DNA of 64,000 nucleotides from Schistosoma haematobium. Lineage: Eukaryota > Platyhelminthes > Trematoda > Strigeidida > Schistosomatidae. The DNA lies in the NCBI RefSeq assembly GCF_000699445.3, contig NC_067202.1, positions 15,839,924-15,903,923 on the forward strand. Reading direction: 5' to 3'. The translations under genes were made by a program, and so were the position numbers. Positions 57,301 through 58,121 of this stretch are shown in pieces (positions within the stretch are counted from its first letter, which is position 1; the number at the start of each line of letters is the position of its first letter). The notes beneath the pieces are model-generated. The model was not told where the DNA came from. It searched no databases and saw only the letters and a list, made by a program, of their open reading frames with translations.

Positions 57301-58121
57301 TGTTGTGCTGATGCGGTATGGCAACTTGGACCGATGCACATATGTGCCTGGTCCTACGTTGTAGCTGACTGACTGACTGACTGGGTAAAGAACACGAATC
57401 ACAACAGATGAAGTGAAAGCGAAGGTGATTCTGAACTACTAACTGAGGTAATACATGACCAGAAATTCAAGCAAGTATATCTTTACCTGAATTTTAGACC
57501 CCATAACTTAACAAAGAGAAATAGTGATTCCGAATGATACATTGATTCTTTCATTGAATAATATAGTTACCAATCAGGAAGCTAAAGAGCATAACAACCG
57601 TCACTGAGGAAACGGGATTATAATTTGAAGAGTTTAACAAACCCTTCTGATGAAAACCGGTCGACTAGTATGAAATGGAGTCTAGTAAGCAGTGAATTTA
57701 ATGTCAGTGACCAATGTATAATAAAGAAAAAACCGAACAGAACTAGGATTGCTTGAATAGATATCTACTAAACATTCAGTTCTGATAACTCGATCGAAAA
57801 TCATTTTAATAAACCAAAGCAAAAAAACCACTGGTCGAATAAGGCAATAAACGAACCGAATTTAGTGGTCAGACTTCACGTTATTGCTTGCTAAGCACTT
57901 TTGAAAGAACCTAGTTAGTGAGGTGTGAAATCTACACGCTAATGAAATACAGAAGACGACCGATTTATGATTCAAGTCTTGAGGATATTTTACTCAAGCT
58001 TTACTGTTTCACATCCTCAATTTACTAAAAAGAAAAGTCCACCAAACTCACCTTCGTCTTTTAATGTAAACCCCAATCCGAACGGAGTCTTTTCAATGAC
58101 AATAGACATTGGTATATCCAT
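1061..58121 (-). CDS. PDZ + PH protein, ARHGAP21/23-like (13 visible exons, 3' end outside window)
   Basis: Multi-exon gene assembled by hand from GT..AG borders and phase. Visible coding length is 3,889 nt, about 1,296 codons. Exons: 58052-58121, 55327-55486, 45125-45368, 42145-42340, 34741-35493, 31193-31664, 26505-26613, 18899-18973, 16832-16939, 7912-8565, 5599-5656, 3644-4135, 1061-1558. Residues ~6-96 form a PDZ domain with a GLGF loop. Residues ~675-729 and ~910-960 look like the two halves of a PH domain. Exons 4-7, 10, 12 and 13 are rich in Asn, Ser and Thr. Known of the family: ARHGAP21/23 (fly RhoGAP19D) carry PDZ, then PH, then RhoGAP, and act on Rho/Cdc42 at membranes and junctions. 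Inferred: this is such a protein, with the GAP domain left of position 1. The ATG at 58121 has an in-frame stop six codons upstream. The gene structure is well supported; the family name is moderately supported. Confidence 0.72.
1735..2275 (+). mobile_element. Family A copy
   Basis: From CCCCCAAATGACCCAG to the degraded ATGTTTACATAAATG tail. About 15-20 % diverged by eye from the 40.6 kb copy. Lies in the exon 12-13 intron. Confidence 0.75.
2296..3352 (-). mobile_element. RTE-like 3' fragment
   Basis: A 5'-truncated copy of the element at 45.8 kb. It encodes the C-terminal region (DRFTYLGSFISPCG, WLGPVLRMPNDR) from about 3269 to 2580. Its GTCAGTCAGTCAG tail is at 2308 and the GTACGTACGTAC palindrome near 2342. 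It lies in the intron between exons 12 and 13, directly beside the tail of a family A repeat. Confidence 0.82.
3644..4135 (-). CDS. Exon 12: linker after PH domain
   Basis: Acceptor TTCTTTTTCTACAAG, two bases in. Begins TLTTYRKKSSSNPYELF, continues through a helix (LLKLSSLLSEIPTKLNQSL), an Asp/Asn-rich acidic stretch and a basic KDKRRLHRRY patch. The 3' end is uncertain: ending at 3644 (TTTAG|GTTGGT) gives the phase exon 13 needs, while ending at 3640 (TTG|GTAATT) is a better donor but puts exon 13 out of frame unless a small exon lies between. Confidence 0.68.
5112..5452 (-). mobile_element. Family A copy, 3' two-thirds, minus orientation
   Basis: A TTTATTTATTCATTG tail on the left, then CACCAAACAGATATGCACC and the reversed body up to CTAGATAGATCCTCTG. 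5'-truncated. Confidence 0.75.
5599..5656 (-). CDS. Exon 11: end of PH helix
   Basis: 58 nt, acceptor TTTTTTCTTTGCCAG, donor CAT|GTAAGT, phase 0 in and one base out. Encodes LSGGRDYDCVVEQLDHRNA. The spare T joins CT of exon 12 to make Ser, so both neighbours fit. Confidence 0.72.
5856..5897. repeat. TA microsatellite
   Basis: Uninterrupted TA run of about 42 bp, some 200 bp upstream of exon 11's acceptor. Confidence 0.95.
5979..6265. mobile_element. Inverted pair of tRNA-headed SINEs (family B)
   Basis: A minus copy at 5985-6160 and a plus 5' part at 6170-6265, head to head. The plus copy has an A-box-like TGGTCTAGTGGTTAAG (6187-6202) and B-box GGTTCGAATCC. A near-perfect direct repeat aaccgtgaatttatca flanks the pair (5962-5978, 6266-6281), as if the pair had inserted as one unit. 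Confidence 0.75.
7555..7712 (+). mobile_element. Family B fragment, diverged
   Basis: ACTGCTGAGAAGTTCCATACTAGG and TCTAGTGTTTCCTGGTT match the SINE body. The upstream part is too decayed to read as a tRNA-like head. Confidence 0.45.
7912..8565 (-). CDS. Exon 10: low-complexity insert, then PH strands and C-terminal helix
   Basis: 654 nt = 218 codons, phase 0 both ends. Acceptor TTTTTTTCGTTTTGTAAACAATAG, donor CAG|GTAATT. The first ~180 residues are Asn/Ser/Thr-rich with Thr and Asn runs. The last ~35 (CFRFAHLTAGVELLFVFPDE and after) resemble late PH strands and the closing helix, which carries on into exon 11. So the insert sits inside the PH fold. Confidence 0.78.
8660..8912. mobile_element. 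Inverted family B pair
   Basis: A minus copy at 8660-8830 joins the 3' part of a plus copy at 8830-8912. Arms of about 60 bp (ACTAGTTGAAATCATGAATC... against ...GACTCATGATTTCAACTA) would form a hairpin. It lies ~95 bp upstream of exon 10's acceptor, in the intron. Confidence 0.75.
9240..9330 (+). mobile_element. Family B body fragment
   Basis: AATGCGCATTGTTGAGGAGCC and TAGGACGAAACAACCGTCC. Lacks the head. Confidence 0.55.
9490..9850 (+). mobile_element. Partial LTR related to type 2
   Basis: From GGCCAAATATTGTAC (9584) to about 9835 it matches the 3' half of the type 2 LTRs, including GGTATATAAACCG, CATATTACAGAGGCTG and CACTGCTCTCTAATCGGCGG. Upstream, a 34-bp unit repeats three times (9504-9600) where the other LTRs have unique sequence. 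Confidence 0.65.
9850..11700. other. Intron 9 stretch without recognised feature
   Basis: About 1.85 kb of AT-rich DNA between a partial LTR and the inverted repeat. No long frame and no match to the other repeats of the window noticed. Confidence 0.5.
11705..12500. repeat. Inverted repeat, ~93-bp arms, split by a family A insertion
   Basis: Left arm 11711-11779 plus 12287-12315; right arm 12401-12499 in reverse (CACTGAAGAAGTGGCTTAC and TCTATTCATTGGGATATAAC pair with the left arm). Between the arms is a family B minus fragment (12340-12400). A related single copy is at 39830-39900. Confidence 0.75.
11780..12272 (+). mobile_element. Family A SINE-like element, full length (493 bp)
   Basis: Begins CCACCAAATGCCCTGG and ends in TAAATAAATA. 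A 14-bp duplication cacttcttcagagt is at 11766-11779 and 12273-12286. No tRNA-type promoter boxes are evident and no conserved ORF; mobilised by target-primed insertion, partner LINE unknown. It sits in the left arm of a larger inverted repeat. Confidence 0.85.
13560..13735 (+). repeat. Dispersed repeat, copy 1
   Basis: AACTATAATTTATGGACGACC, GAGAATGCACACCTACTTACTAGG and AGTTTAGGGTTAG reappear reversed at 24600-24870 (TAGTTATTAGGTGGACACTCTC, AAGGTCGTCCATAAATTATAG). Class unknown. Confidence 0.55.
13725..14335 (+). mobile_element. Family A copy, interrupted by RTE-like 3' end
   Basis: The first part runs to 13859, the second from 14041 to the TAAATAAAATAAAT tail near 14330. The insert and its duplication are described separately. 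The first ~80 bases are missing or unrecognisable. Confidence 0.78.
13860..14040 (-). mobile_element. RTE-like 3' end inserted inside a family A repeat
   Basis: 181 bp of RTE 3' end, ACTG tail on the left. An 11-bp duplication agagtccatct stands at 13849-13859 and 14041-14051. Removing the insert restores the family A sequence exactly, so the borders are firm. Confidence 0.88.
14340..15075. other. Intron 9 stretch without recognised feature
   Basis: Unique AT-rich DNA between a family A copy and a TA run. Nothing recognised. Confidence 0.5.
15081..15140. repeat. TA microsatellite
   Basis: Uninterrupted TA run of about 60 bp. Confidence 0.95.
16340..16550 (+). mobile_element. Decayed 5' end of the RTE-like element
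   Basis: It matches 45793-46000 at low identity (for example ATGACCCAACGGAGTTATATTG against ATGACCCAACCGAGCTATATTG, and the later GGTATTTCCTTCAGACAAC). It explains the apparent 104-codon ORF on the opposite strand at 16131-16445. Confidence 0.65.
16832..16939 (-). CDS. Exon 9: PH strands 2-3
   Basis: 108 nt, phase 0 at both ends, donor AAA|GTAAGTAA. The acceptor AAATAAAG is weaker. It encodes SYSWKPYYMRVSGAEVRFIK, the W-x-x-Y-Y-x-x-L-like pattern of PH strands 2 and 3, then a basic tail. This is the clearest PH evidence in the gene. Confidence 0.72.
17035..17735 (+). mobile_element. CR1/jockey-like LINE 3' noncoding end
   Basis: Collinear with 62860-63550: CCAATGAAACAATTCAGTATG, GGCACATGTATTGGAGTAGACC, TTTTATTTTCTCTCGTTGTA and TTATTTTCAGAATACTTATATT match the other copy. 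It ends in an ATT-rich run. It has no coding capacity; the open frame at 17485-17733 is chance. Confidence 0.62.
18283..18530 (-). mobile_element. Family C tRNA-type SINE, minus orientation
   Basis: CTAGCAGTGGAATCTAAGAC, GTTTCGTCCTATTTGAG, GGGACTAGAACCC (reversed B box) and ATCGCATTCTCCACTTAGC. A plus copy follows at 18610, so the two form an inverted pair just left of exon 8. Confidence 0.65.
18610..18775 (+). mobile_element. Family C SINE, plus orientation
   Basis: GTGCTTGGTTCGAGCCCCGTGG (B box), CTGAGATGTAGGTACATCC, CTGGATTCCAATGCTAGCC. Partner of the minus copy at 18283. Confidence 0.65.
18899..18973 (-). CDS. Exon 8: start of PH-like domain
   Basis: 75 nt, phase 0 at both ends. The acceptor follows a long pyrimidine run (TTTTTTTCATTTCATAG) and the donor is TCT|GTAAGT. 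It encodes 25 residues ending SRQCFCKILAIGGS, which fits the first PH strand. Confidence 0.7.
19268..19760 (-). mobile_element. RTE-like 3' fragment
   Basis: Truncated copy with the C-terminal coding part (MFHGVRVGWMKSRGGQTKTWHKSMK at 19730-19656) and the GTACGTAC palindrome near 19302. The tail is degraded. Confidence 0.78.
20278..20354. repeat. CT then TA compound microsatellite
   Basis: CT run (20278-20304) passing directly into a TA run of about 50 bp. Confidence 0.95.
21305..21380. repeat. TA microsatellite, ~75 bp
   Basis: Longest TA run in the window. It creates false Ile/Tyr ORFs on both strands. Confidence 0.95.
22105..22570 (-). mobile_element. Decayed RTE-like 3' fragment
   Basis: CAGTCAGTAAGTGATAACGTCGACC at 22112, then a weak match to the C-terminal region up to the coding segment with the reversed 'CCATGTTGGTAG' motif near 22470. 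No open frame. Confidence 0.6.
22985..23075 (-). mobile_element. Family B 3' end fragment
   Basis: TTCATGAGTCAATTGAAG and ACCACCATGGAAAACATG only. Confidence 0.6.
23345..23892 (+). mobile_element. Family A copy
   Basis: From GGCCCCCAAAGGCCCTGG to a TTAAATAAAAAATATATA tail. A short repeat tggttat on each side (23338-23344, 23893-23899) may be its target duplication. Inserted at the head of a family C SINE. Confidence 0.75.
23893..24075 (+). mobile_element. Family C SINE, plus orientation
   Basis: Head TTATATGGACTCAGTAGTAAAG, GAATTCGAGTCCAG as B box, then AGATATGGCAAGTACATCC and TTGGATTCCATCAGTGTTAGC. Confidence 0.6.
24600..24870 (-). repeat. Dispersed repeat, copy 2
   Basis: Reverse-orientation partner of 13560-13735, somewhat longer on the side with TAACCTTAACCATCAACTG. 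Class unknown. Confidence 0.55.
24880..25900. other. Intron 7 stretch without recognised feature
   Basis: Short open frames here (24964-25239, 25453-25659) have no motif and no splice context. A short piece near 25490-25640 could be an unrecognised repeat. Confidence 0.4.
25925..26015 (-). mobile_element. Family B fragment, diverged
   Basis: AAAGCATTGGATGGCTGTTTCG then CCTCAGTAGTGTGCATTCC and AATCGAATTCAAG (decayed B box). Confidence 0.5.
26505..26613 (-). CDS. Exon 7: short basic linker
   Basis: Acceptor CTTTACTTTCAG, donor TCG|GTAAGT, 109 nt, one base in and phase 0 out. Only one frame is open: 36 codons including STKKRLQFRALCSGLRSHR, a basic and possibly phosphorylated segment before the PH domain. 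Confidence 0.75.
26700..27455 (-). mobile_element. SR2-like RTE retrotransposon fragment
   Basis: Two minus-strand frames encode INFIDYERAFDSIDRTKLW and VNIIRNYYDGLNRRLVHGG (27446-27174), then LLDDLDFADDLALLSHTQQQ (27111 onward), with FADD as the catalytic motif. This matches what I remember of the schistosome SR2 RT. A deletion and frameshift separate the two parts. Confidence 0.72.
27960..28317 (+). mobile_element. Decayed RTE-like C-terminal fragment, second subfamily
   Basis: Broken frames recall VFDHRCLR, NSIDITTYKHRL and WFGQVLRMSSHRIPHP, the C-terminal motifs of RTE-like proteins but diverged from the main family here. It runs directly into the next fragment. Confidence 0.5.
28318..29915 (+). 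mobile_element. RTE-like internal-to-3' copy with deletions
   Basis: Starts in the RT domain at GQKSSCDNHRG and runs to the 3' palindrome GTACGTACGTAC near 29875. Compared with the 45.8 kb copy, ~25 bases after DVCQG (28750) are missing, removing the PLSPFLFNF motif and shifting frame; further shifts occur near 29125. YADD is kept at 28850-28861. Not functional. Confidence 0.83.
29920..31190. other. Intron 6 stretch, mostly unassigned
   Basis: A segment near 30940-31010 shares similarity with 38580-38640 (see findings). Otherwise nothing recognised. Confidence 0.45.
31193..31664 (-). CDS. Exon 6: Ser/Thr-rich linker with a helical segment
   Basis: Acceptor TTTTTTATTTTTTAG, donor CAA|GTAATT, 472 nt, two bases in and two out. 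CT joins the C of exon 5 to give Pro. Contains a likely helix (VSDLWTRAGEMYHMLEQE) followed by a Thr/Ser homopolymer region and a basic SSRKSKTHRH stretch. The two spare A join C of exon 7 to make Asn. Confidence 0.75.
31988..32395 (+). mobile_element. Family A copy, divergent, 3' end missing
   Basis: From CTCCCAAATTCCCTGATATGG to GGGAGTGTAACC. Its middle (32098-32296) is almost identical to the copy at 37780 while its ends are not. The tail is lost. Confidence 0.72.
32400..33270. other. Intron 5 stretch without recognised feature
   Basis: AT-rich DNA between a family A copy and a family B fragment. Nothing recognised. Confidence 0.5.
33275..33375 (-). mobile_element. Family B 3' end fragment
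   Basis: GATCATGAGTCAGTTGAAGC then CCACCATGGAAAACCTGG and CGTTTCGTCCTG. Truncated before the tRNA-like head. Confidence 0.7.
33923..34427 (+). mobile_element. Solo LTR of type 2 (505 bp)
   Basis: Runs TGCTATGTCCCG ... TTATAACA, flanked by a 5-bp duplication GGACT at 33918-33922 and 34428-34432. It has a TATA box (GGTATATAAACCC near 34208) and AATAAA near 34233. The 5-bp duplication fits gypsy-type integration followed by LTR-LTR recombination. Confidence 0.85.
34525..34735 (-). mobile_element. Family C SINE, minus orientation
   Basis: GGTTAGCAGTGGAATCCAG, CGCGTTTCACCTTACTTGGGAC, ACTCGAAACAAGTACC (reversed B box), then an AATTCATATATATT end touching the exon 5 donor at 34735-34740. Confidence 0.65.
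34741..35493 (-). CDS. Exon 5: long linker with two related RKH/RKR motifs
   Basis: Acceptor TTTTTTTCTAAACTTCAG, donor CAC|GTAAGT, 753 nt, two bases in and one out. Encodes a disordered, polar segment. It holds two similar short motifs, DSVRIIRKHTID and LPVRFIRKRAYAS, about 22 residues apart, then a basic patch LPRRRSS that could be phosphorylated. A tRNA-type SINE ends only a few bases past the donor. No domain recognised. Confidence 0.78.
35500..37775. other. Intron 4 stretch, mostly unassigned
   Basis: Weak traces of family B near 36690-36770 and 36950-37010, too decayed to border. The rest is AT-rich with CA-rich stretches near 37260 and 37440. Confidence 0.45.
37780..38300 (+). mobile_element. 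Family A copy, divergent
   Basis: From CCCCAAATGCTCTGGTACG to ACCAATGTTTATGTGATC. Shares a near-identical ~200-bp core with the 32.0 kb copy. Confidence 0.75.
38305..39445. other. Intron 4 stretch, unassigned
   Basis: Holds an open frame at 38376-38699 with no recognised domain, part of which resembles 30940-31010. Probably a decayed repeat. Confidence 0.4.
39450..39680 (-). mobile_element. Family B SINE, minus orientation, near full length
   Basis: TTGAATTCATGAACTGATC, TTTCATCCTAGTATGGGACTTC, GGAATCAAACCCC (reversed B box) and TAAACCACTGGGCT (reversed A box) in order. Confidence 0.75.
40605..41089 (+). mobile_element. Family A SINE-like element, full length (485 bp)
   Basis: A 13-bp duplication aatggcgagtttg flanks it at 40592-40604 and 41090-41102. 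It has a clean AATAAATAATAAATAAATA tail, and its open reading runs on both strands are chance. It looks like one of the youngest copies, with a short internal gap near 40780 relative to the others. Confidence 0.87.
41508..42032 (-). mobile_element. Family A copy, minus orientation, near full length
   Basis: Left tail TTATTTATTTATTTAAAC, right end ACCAGAGCATTTGGTGGC. About 400 bp from the 40.6 kb copy and in opposite orientation, so the two could pair as a large inverted repeat. Confidence 0.8.
42145..42340 (-). CDS. Exon 4: linker
   Basis: Acceptor ACAATTTGTAG, donor CCG|GTAAAT, 196 nt, phase 0 in and one base out. Contains a basic stretch NKPTPKPR, a Thr/Asn tract, and a likely helix around NSQEIKKLDKLSNNLLHPVL. 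The spare G joins AA of exon 5 to make Glu. No named domain. Confidence 0.72.
42540..43070 (+). mobile_element. Decayed RTE-like 3' fragment
   Basis: Broken matches to the C-terminal coding end (TTGGTAGTTGTAGATTACCC at 42769, and AGTCGGTTACAGCTGCGG) and to the 3' tail sequence CAACTTGGACCGATGCACG. It resembles the 57 kb subfamily more than the 45.8 kb element. Confidence 0.55.
43222..43342 (-). mobile_element. Family A 3' end, minus orientation
   Basis: TTTTTTTATTTATTCAAACAC followed by the reversed 3' end to CGGGTACCTAAACCGAAGC. 5'-truncated. Confidence 0.7.
43350..44725. other. Intron 3 stretch without recognised feature
   Basis: No exon, frame or repeat recognised. Contains a G-rich spot GGGGGGAAGGGGAGGAGC near 44020. 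Confidence 0.5.
44728..44905 (-). mobile_element. RTE-like 3' end fragment
   Basis: GTCAGTCAGTCACAACGTGG, then GTTGCCACACTCC and GCTAGAGGTAGTAAGAGTATTAG: the noncoding 3' end of an RTE-like copy in minus orientation. Confidence 0.6.
45125..45368 (-). CDS. Exon 3: last PDZ strand and linker
   Basis: Acceptor TTTTGTTTCAG, donor ACT|GTAAGT, 244 nt. The single leading C joins AG of exon 2 to make Ser, giving SGSDRNIQLTLLHK, a good final PDZ strand. That independent fit strongly supports the junction. The rest is a Ser/Thr-rich linker with a run of Thr codons. Exit is in phase 0. Confidence 0.8.
45560..45712 (+). mobile_element. tRNA-type SINE, family C-like
   Basis: TTGAGTTGCTCAGTGGTGATATC (A-box region), TACGTTCGAATCCAAC (B box) and a short body CAAGTACACCTCAGTGACGAG. 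Weak match to family C. Confidence 0.45.
45784..46110 (+). CDS. Possible short first ORF of the RTE-like element
   Basis: An open frame of 108 codons at the element's 5' end, overlapping the start of the long ORF by 17 nt in another frame. No domain recognised. The same DNA is recognisable in a decayed copy at 16340-16550, so it belongs to the element, but whether it is translated is unknown. Confidence 0.3.
   Translation: MVGLAYRDDPTELYWLEHMFLQVLPCQAGRLANGKTKSSNSRSEGEVVLLTVERCDSSKVFPSDNQHDSDAAFPQGGVGLEKVDPKNAHLTLPHGFPSPAVRPLEERS
46094..49470 (+). pseudogene. RTE-like endonuclease/reverse transcriptase, one frameshift
   Basis: The first frame runs to 48784 and the second from about 48745 to 49470, together about 1,120 codons. 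N-terminal AP-type endonuclease: GAFNVRTL near 46470, CVSETRI near 46560, GDFNAQVG near 46950, and SDHALV near 47240. The RT has AGPDRFTPEIF, GFRPGRGCIDQ, FLDLKAAFDSVDRE, GVRQGCPLSPFLFNF and the catalytic YADD at 48629-48640. The C-terminal part has WLGHVLRMPNDRLPRRAMF and WGPRDDSNRWLE, typical of RTE-like proteins. The frame breaks near 48733 through a net one-base change; the copy at 28971 stays in frame there. All catalytic motifs are intact, so the element decayed recently. It differs clearly from the SR2-like fragment at 26.7-27.4 kb. Confidence 0.85.
49764..50111 (+). mobile_element. LTR of type 1 (348 bp)
   Basis: Begins TGTGACGACGG and ends GATATAACA. It has a TATA-like box (ACTATAAATACC near 49958). 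Two bases past its end lies a primer-binding-like site, as expected of a 5' LTR. No second copy is in the window. Confidence 0.62.
50114..50128 (+). other. Primer-binding-like site
   Basis: TGGCCGCGGGGTAGG begins two bases past the LTR end. Its TGG start pairs with a tRNA CCA end. The tRNA was not identified. Confidence 0.5.
50293..51017 (+). pseudogene. Gag-like ORF of LTR element, frameshifted
   Basis: The first frame begins MVISSDQLQLLFERQRQ and stops at 50514; a second frame, open from about 50484, continues to the stop at 51015-51017 (SEAVAVIHDPPSGPEMF... ...FSKFSVQCDK). One frameshift near 50440-50490 would join them. No protease, RT or integrase is present; the position between primer site and polypurine run suggests gag, or a gag/pol remnant after deletion. 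Sequence identity to a named gag was not established. Confidence 0.5.
51076..51088 (+). other. Polypurine tract
   Basis: GTGAGGGAGGAGA directly abuts the TG start of the following LTR, as a plus-strand priming site does. Confidence 0.6.
51089..51605 (+). mobile_element. LTR of type 2 (517 bp)
   Basis: Begins TGTTATGTCCCGATAAGC and ends GTTACAACA. It has a TATA-like ACATAAACC near 51380 and AATAAATGATTCATATTACAG after it. It is homologous over its whole length to the solo LTR at 33923-34427. It is unlike the LTR at the other end of this unit. Confidence 0.75.
51610..52510. other. Intron 2 stretch without recognised feature
   Basis: AT-rich DNA between an LTR and a family A copy. The piece near 52350-52510 may be a decayed repeat, but has no clear partner. 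Confidence 0.45.
52513..53030 (+). mobile_element. Family A copy
   Basis: From ACCCCTAAATACCCTGG to the TTAAATAAATAAAATAAG tail. Considerably diverged. Confidence 0.75.
53640..53850 (+). mobile_element. Family B SINE, near full length
   Basis: TGGTGGTCTAGGGATTAAG and AGGTTCGACTTCC resemble A and B boxes of a tRNA. The body (CTAGGATGAAACGGCTA, TTTTCCAATGGTGGTCTA) matches other copies. About 210 bp. Confidence 0.75.
53980..54180 (+). mobile_element. Penelope-like 3' noncoding fragment
   Basis: TGATGTAATGAAGACTTTTAAATATTAC then GGCTGACGAGAACCCACA and TATGTTGGTCTGCTCAAG match 61970-62060, just downstream of the Penelope-like frame. It lies in the intron between exons 2 and 3. Confidence 0.55.
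54775..54960 (-). mobile_element. tRNA-type SINE, another family, minus orientation
   Basis: GGGATTCAATCCCATG (reversed B box) and GTTACCACTGAGTTATTAGG (reversed A box) preceded by CTAGGTTTCGTGCTATTTGGC. Unlike families B and C in the body. Confidence 0.5.
54986..55099. repeat. Perfect 17-bp inverted repeat with 80-bp loop
   Basis: TCACTGAGTAGTGACTA at 54986-55002 and its exact reverse complement at 55083-55099. Confidence 0.85.
55327..55486 (-). CDS. Exon 2: PDZ core
   Basis: Acceptor TTTTTACAG, donor CAG|GTTAGT, entry needing one base and exit with two. It encodes the PDZ core, including SGLRIGDRIVAINQ and the helix MTFLEVSNFL. The first helix position is aromatic rather than His, so this is not a classical class I PDZ. 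From memory, ARHGAP21 also has an aromatic residue there. Reading through the donor would give an apparent longer ORF, but the splice gives a better PDZ end. Confidence 0.8.
55575..56570 (-). mobile_element. Decayed RTE-like 3' fragment, interrupted by a family A piece
   Basis: GTCAGTCAGTAAG at 55590 marks the tail. Weak C-terminal matches follow, including ACCAACATGGTTCGGTCC at 55923. A short family A copy breaks it at 55959-56104. Past that, a frame near 56565-56323 recalls LFDHKCFRNTTRALWDN. Confidence 0.6.
55959..56104 (+). mobile_element. Family A, 5'-truncated copy
   Basis: Only the 3' third remains, from GTGGCCCCTAAGAAAACC to ATAAATACAAT. A 10-bp duplication atgaattcga at 55949-55958 and 56105-56114 marks the insertion into an older RTE-like fragment. 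Confidence 0.82.
56745..57385 (+). mobile_element. RTE-like 3' fragment, second subfamily
   Basis: An open stretch at 56756-57094 encodes VMNLHRLRWLGHVLRMPEHR and WHQCLKTLTCSLSHVGRCR. The 3' noncoding end finishes in CTGACTGACTGACTGACTGG at 57366. It differs steadily from the 45.8 kb element. Confidence 0.78.
57390..58050. other. Intron 1 stretch without recognised feature
   Basis: Between an RTE-like 3' end and exon 1. Nothing recognised. Confidence 0.5.
58052..58121 (-). CDS. Exon 1: start codon and PDZ carboxylate-binding loop
   Basis: ATG at 58121-58119, then 23 codons and one spare base, with donor GAAG|GTGAGT. It encodes the PDZ beta-1 strand and the loop PFGLGFTLKDE, where GLGF is the classic carboxylate-binding motif. 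An in-frame TGA lies 18 nt upstream with no acceptor between, so this is probably the true start; noncoding exons upstream are possible. The spare G joins GT of exon 2 to make Gly. Confidence 0.75.
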
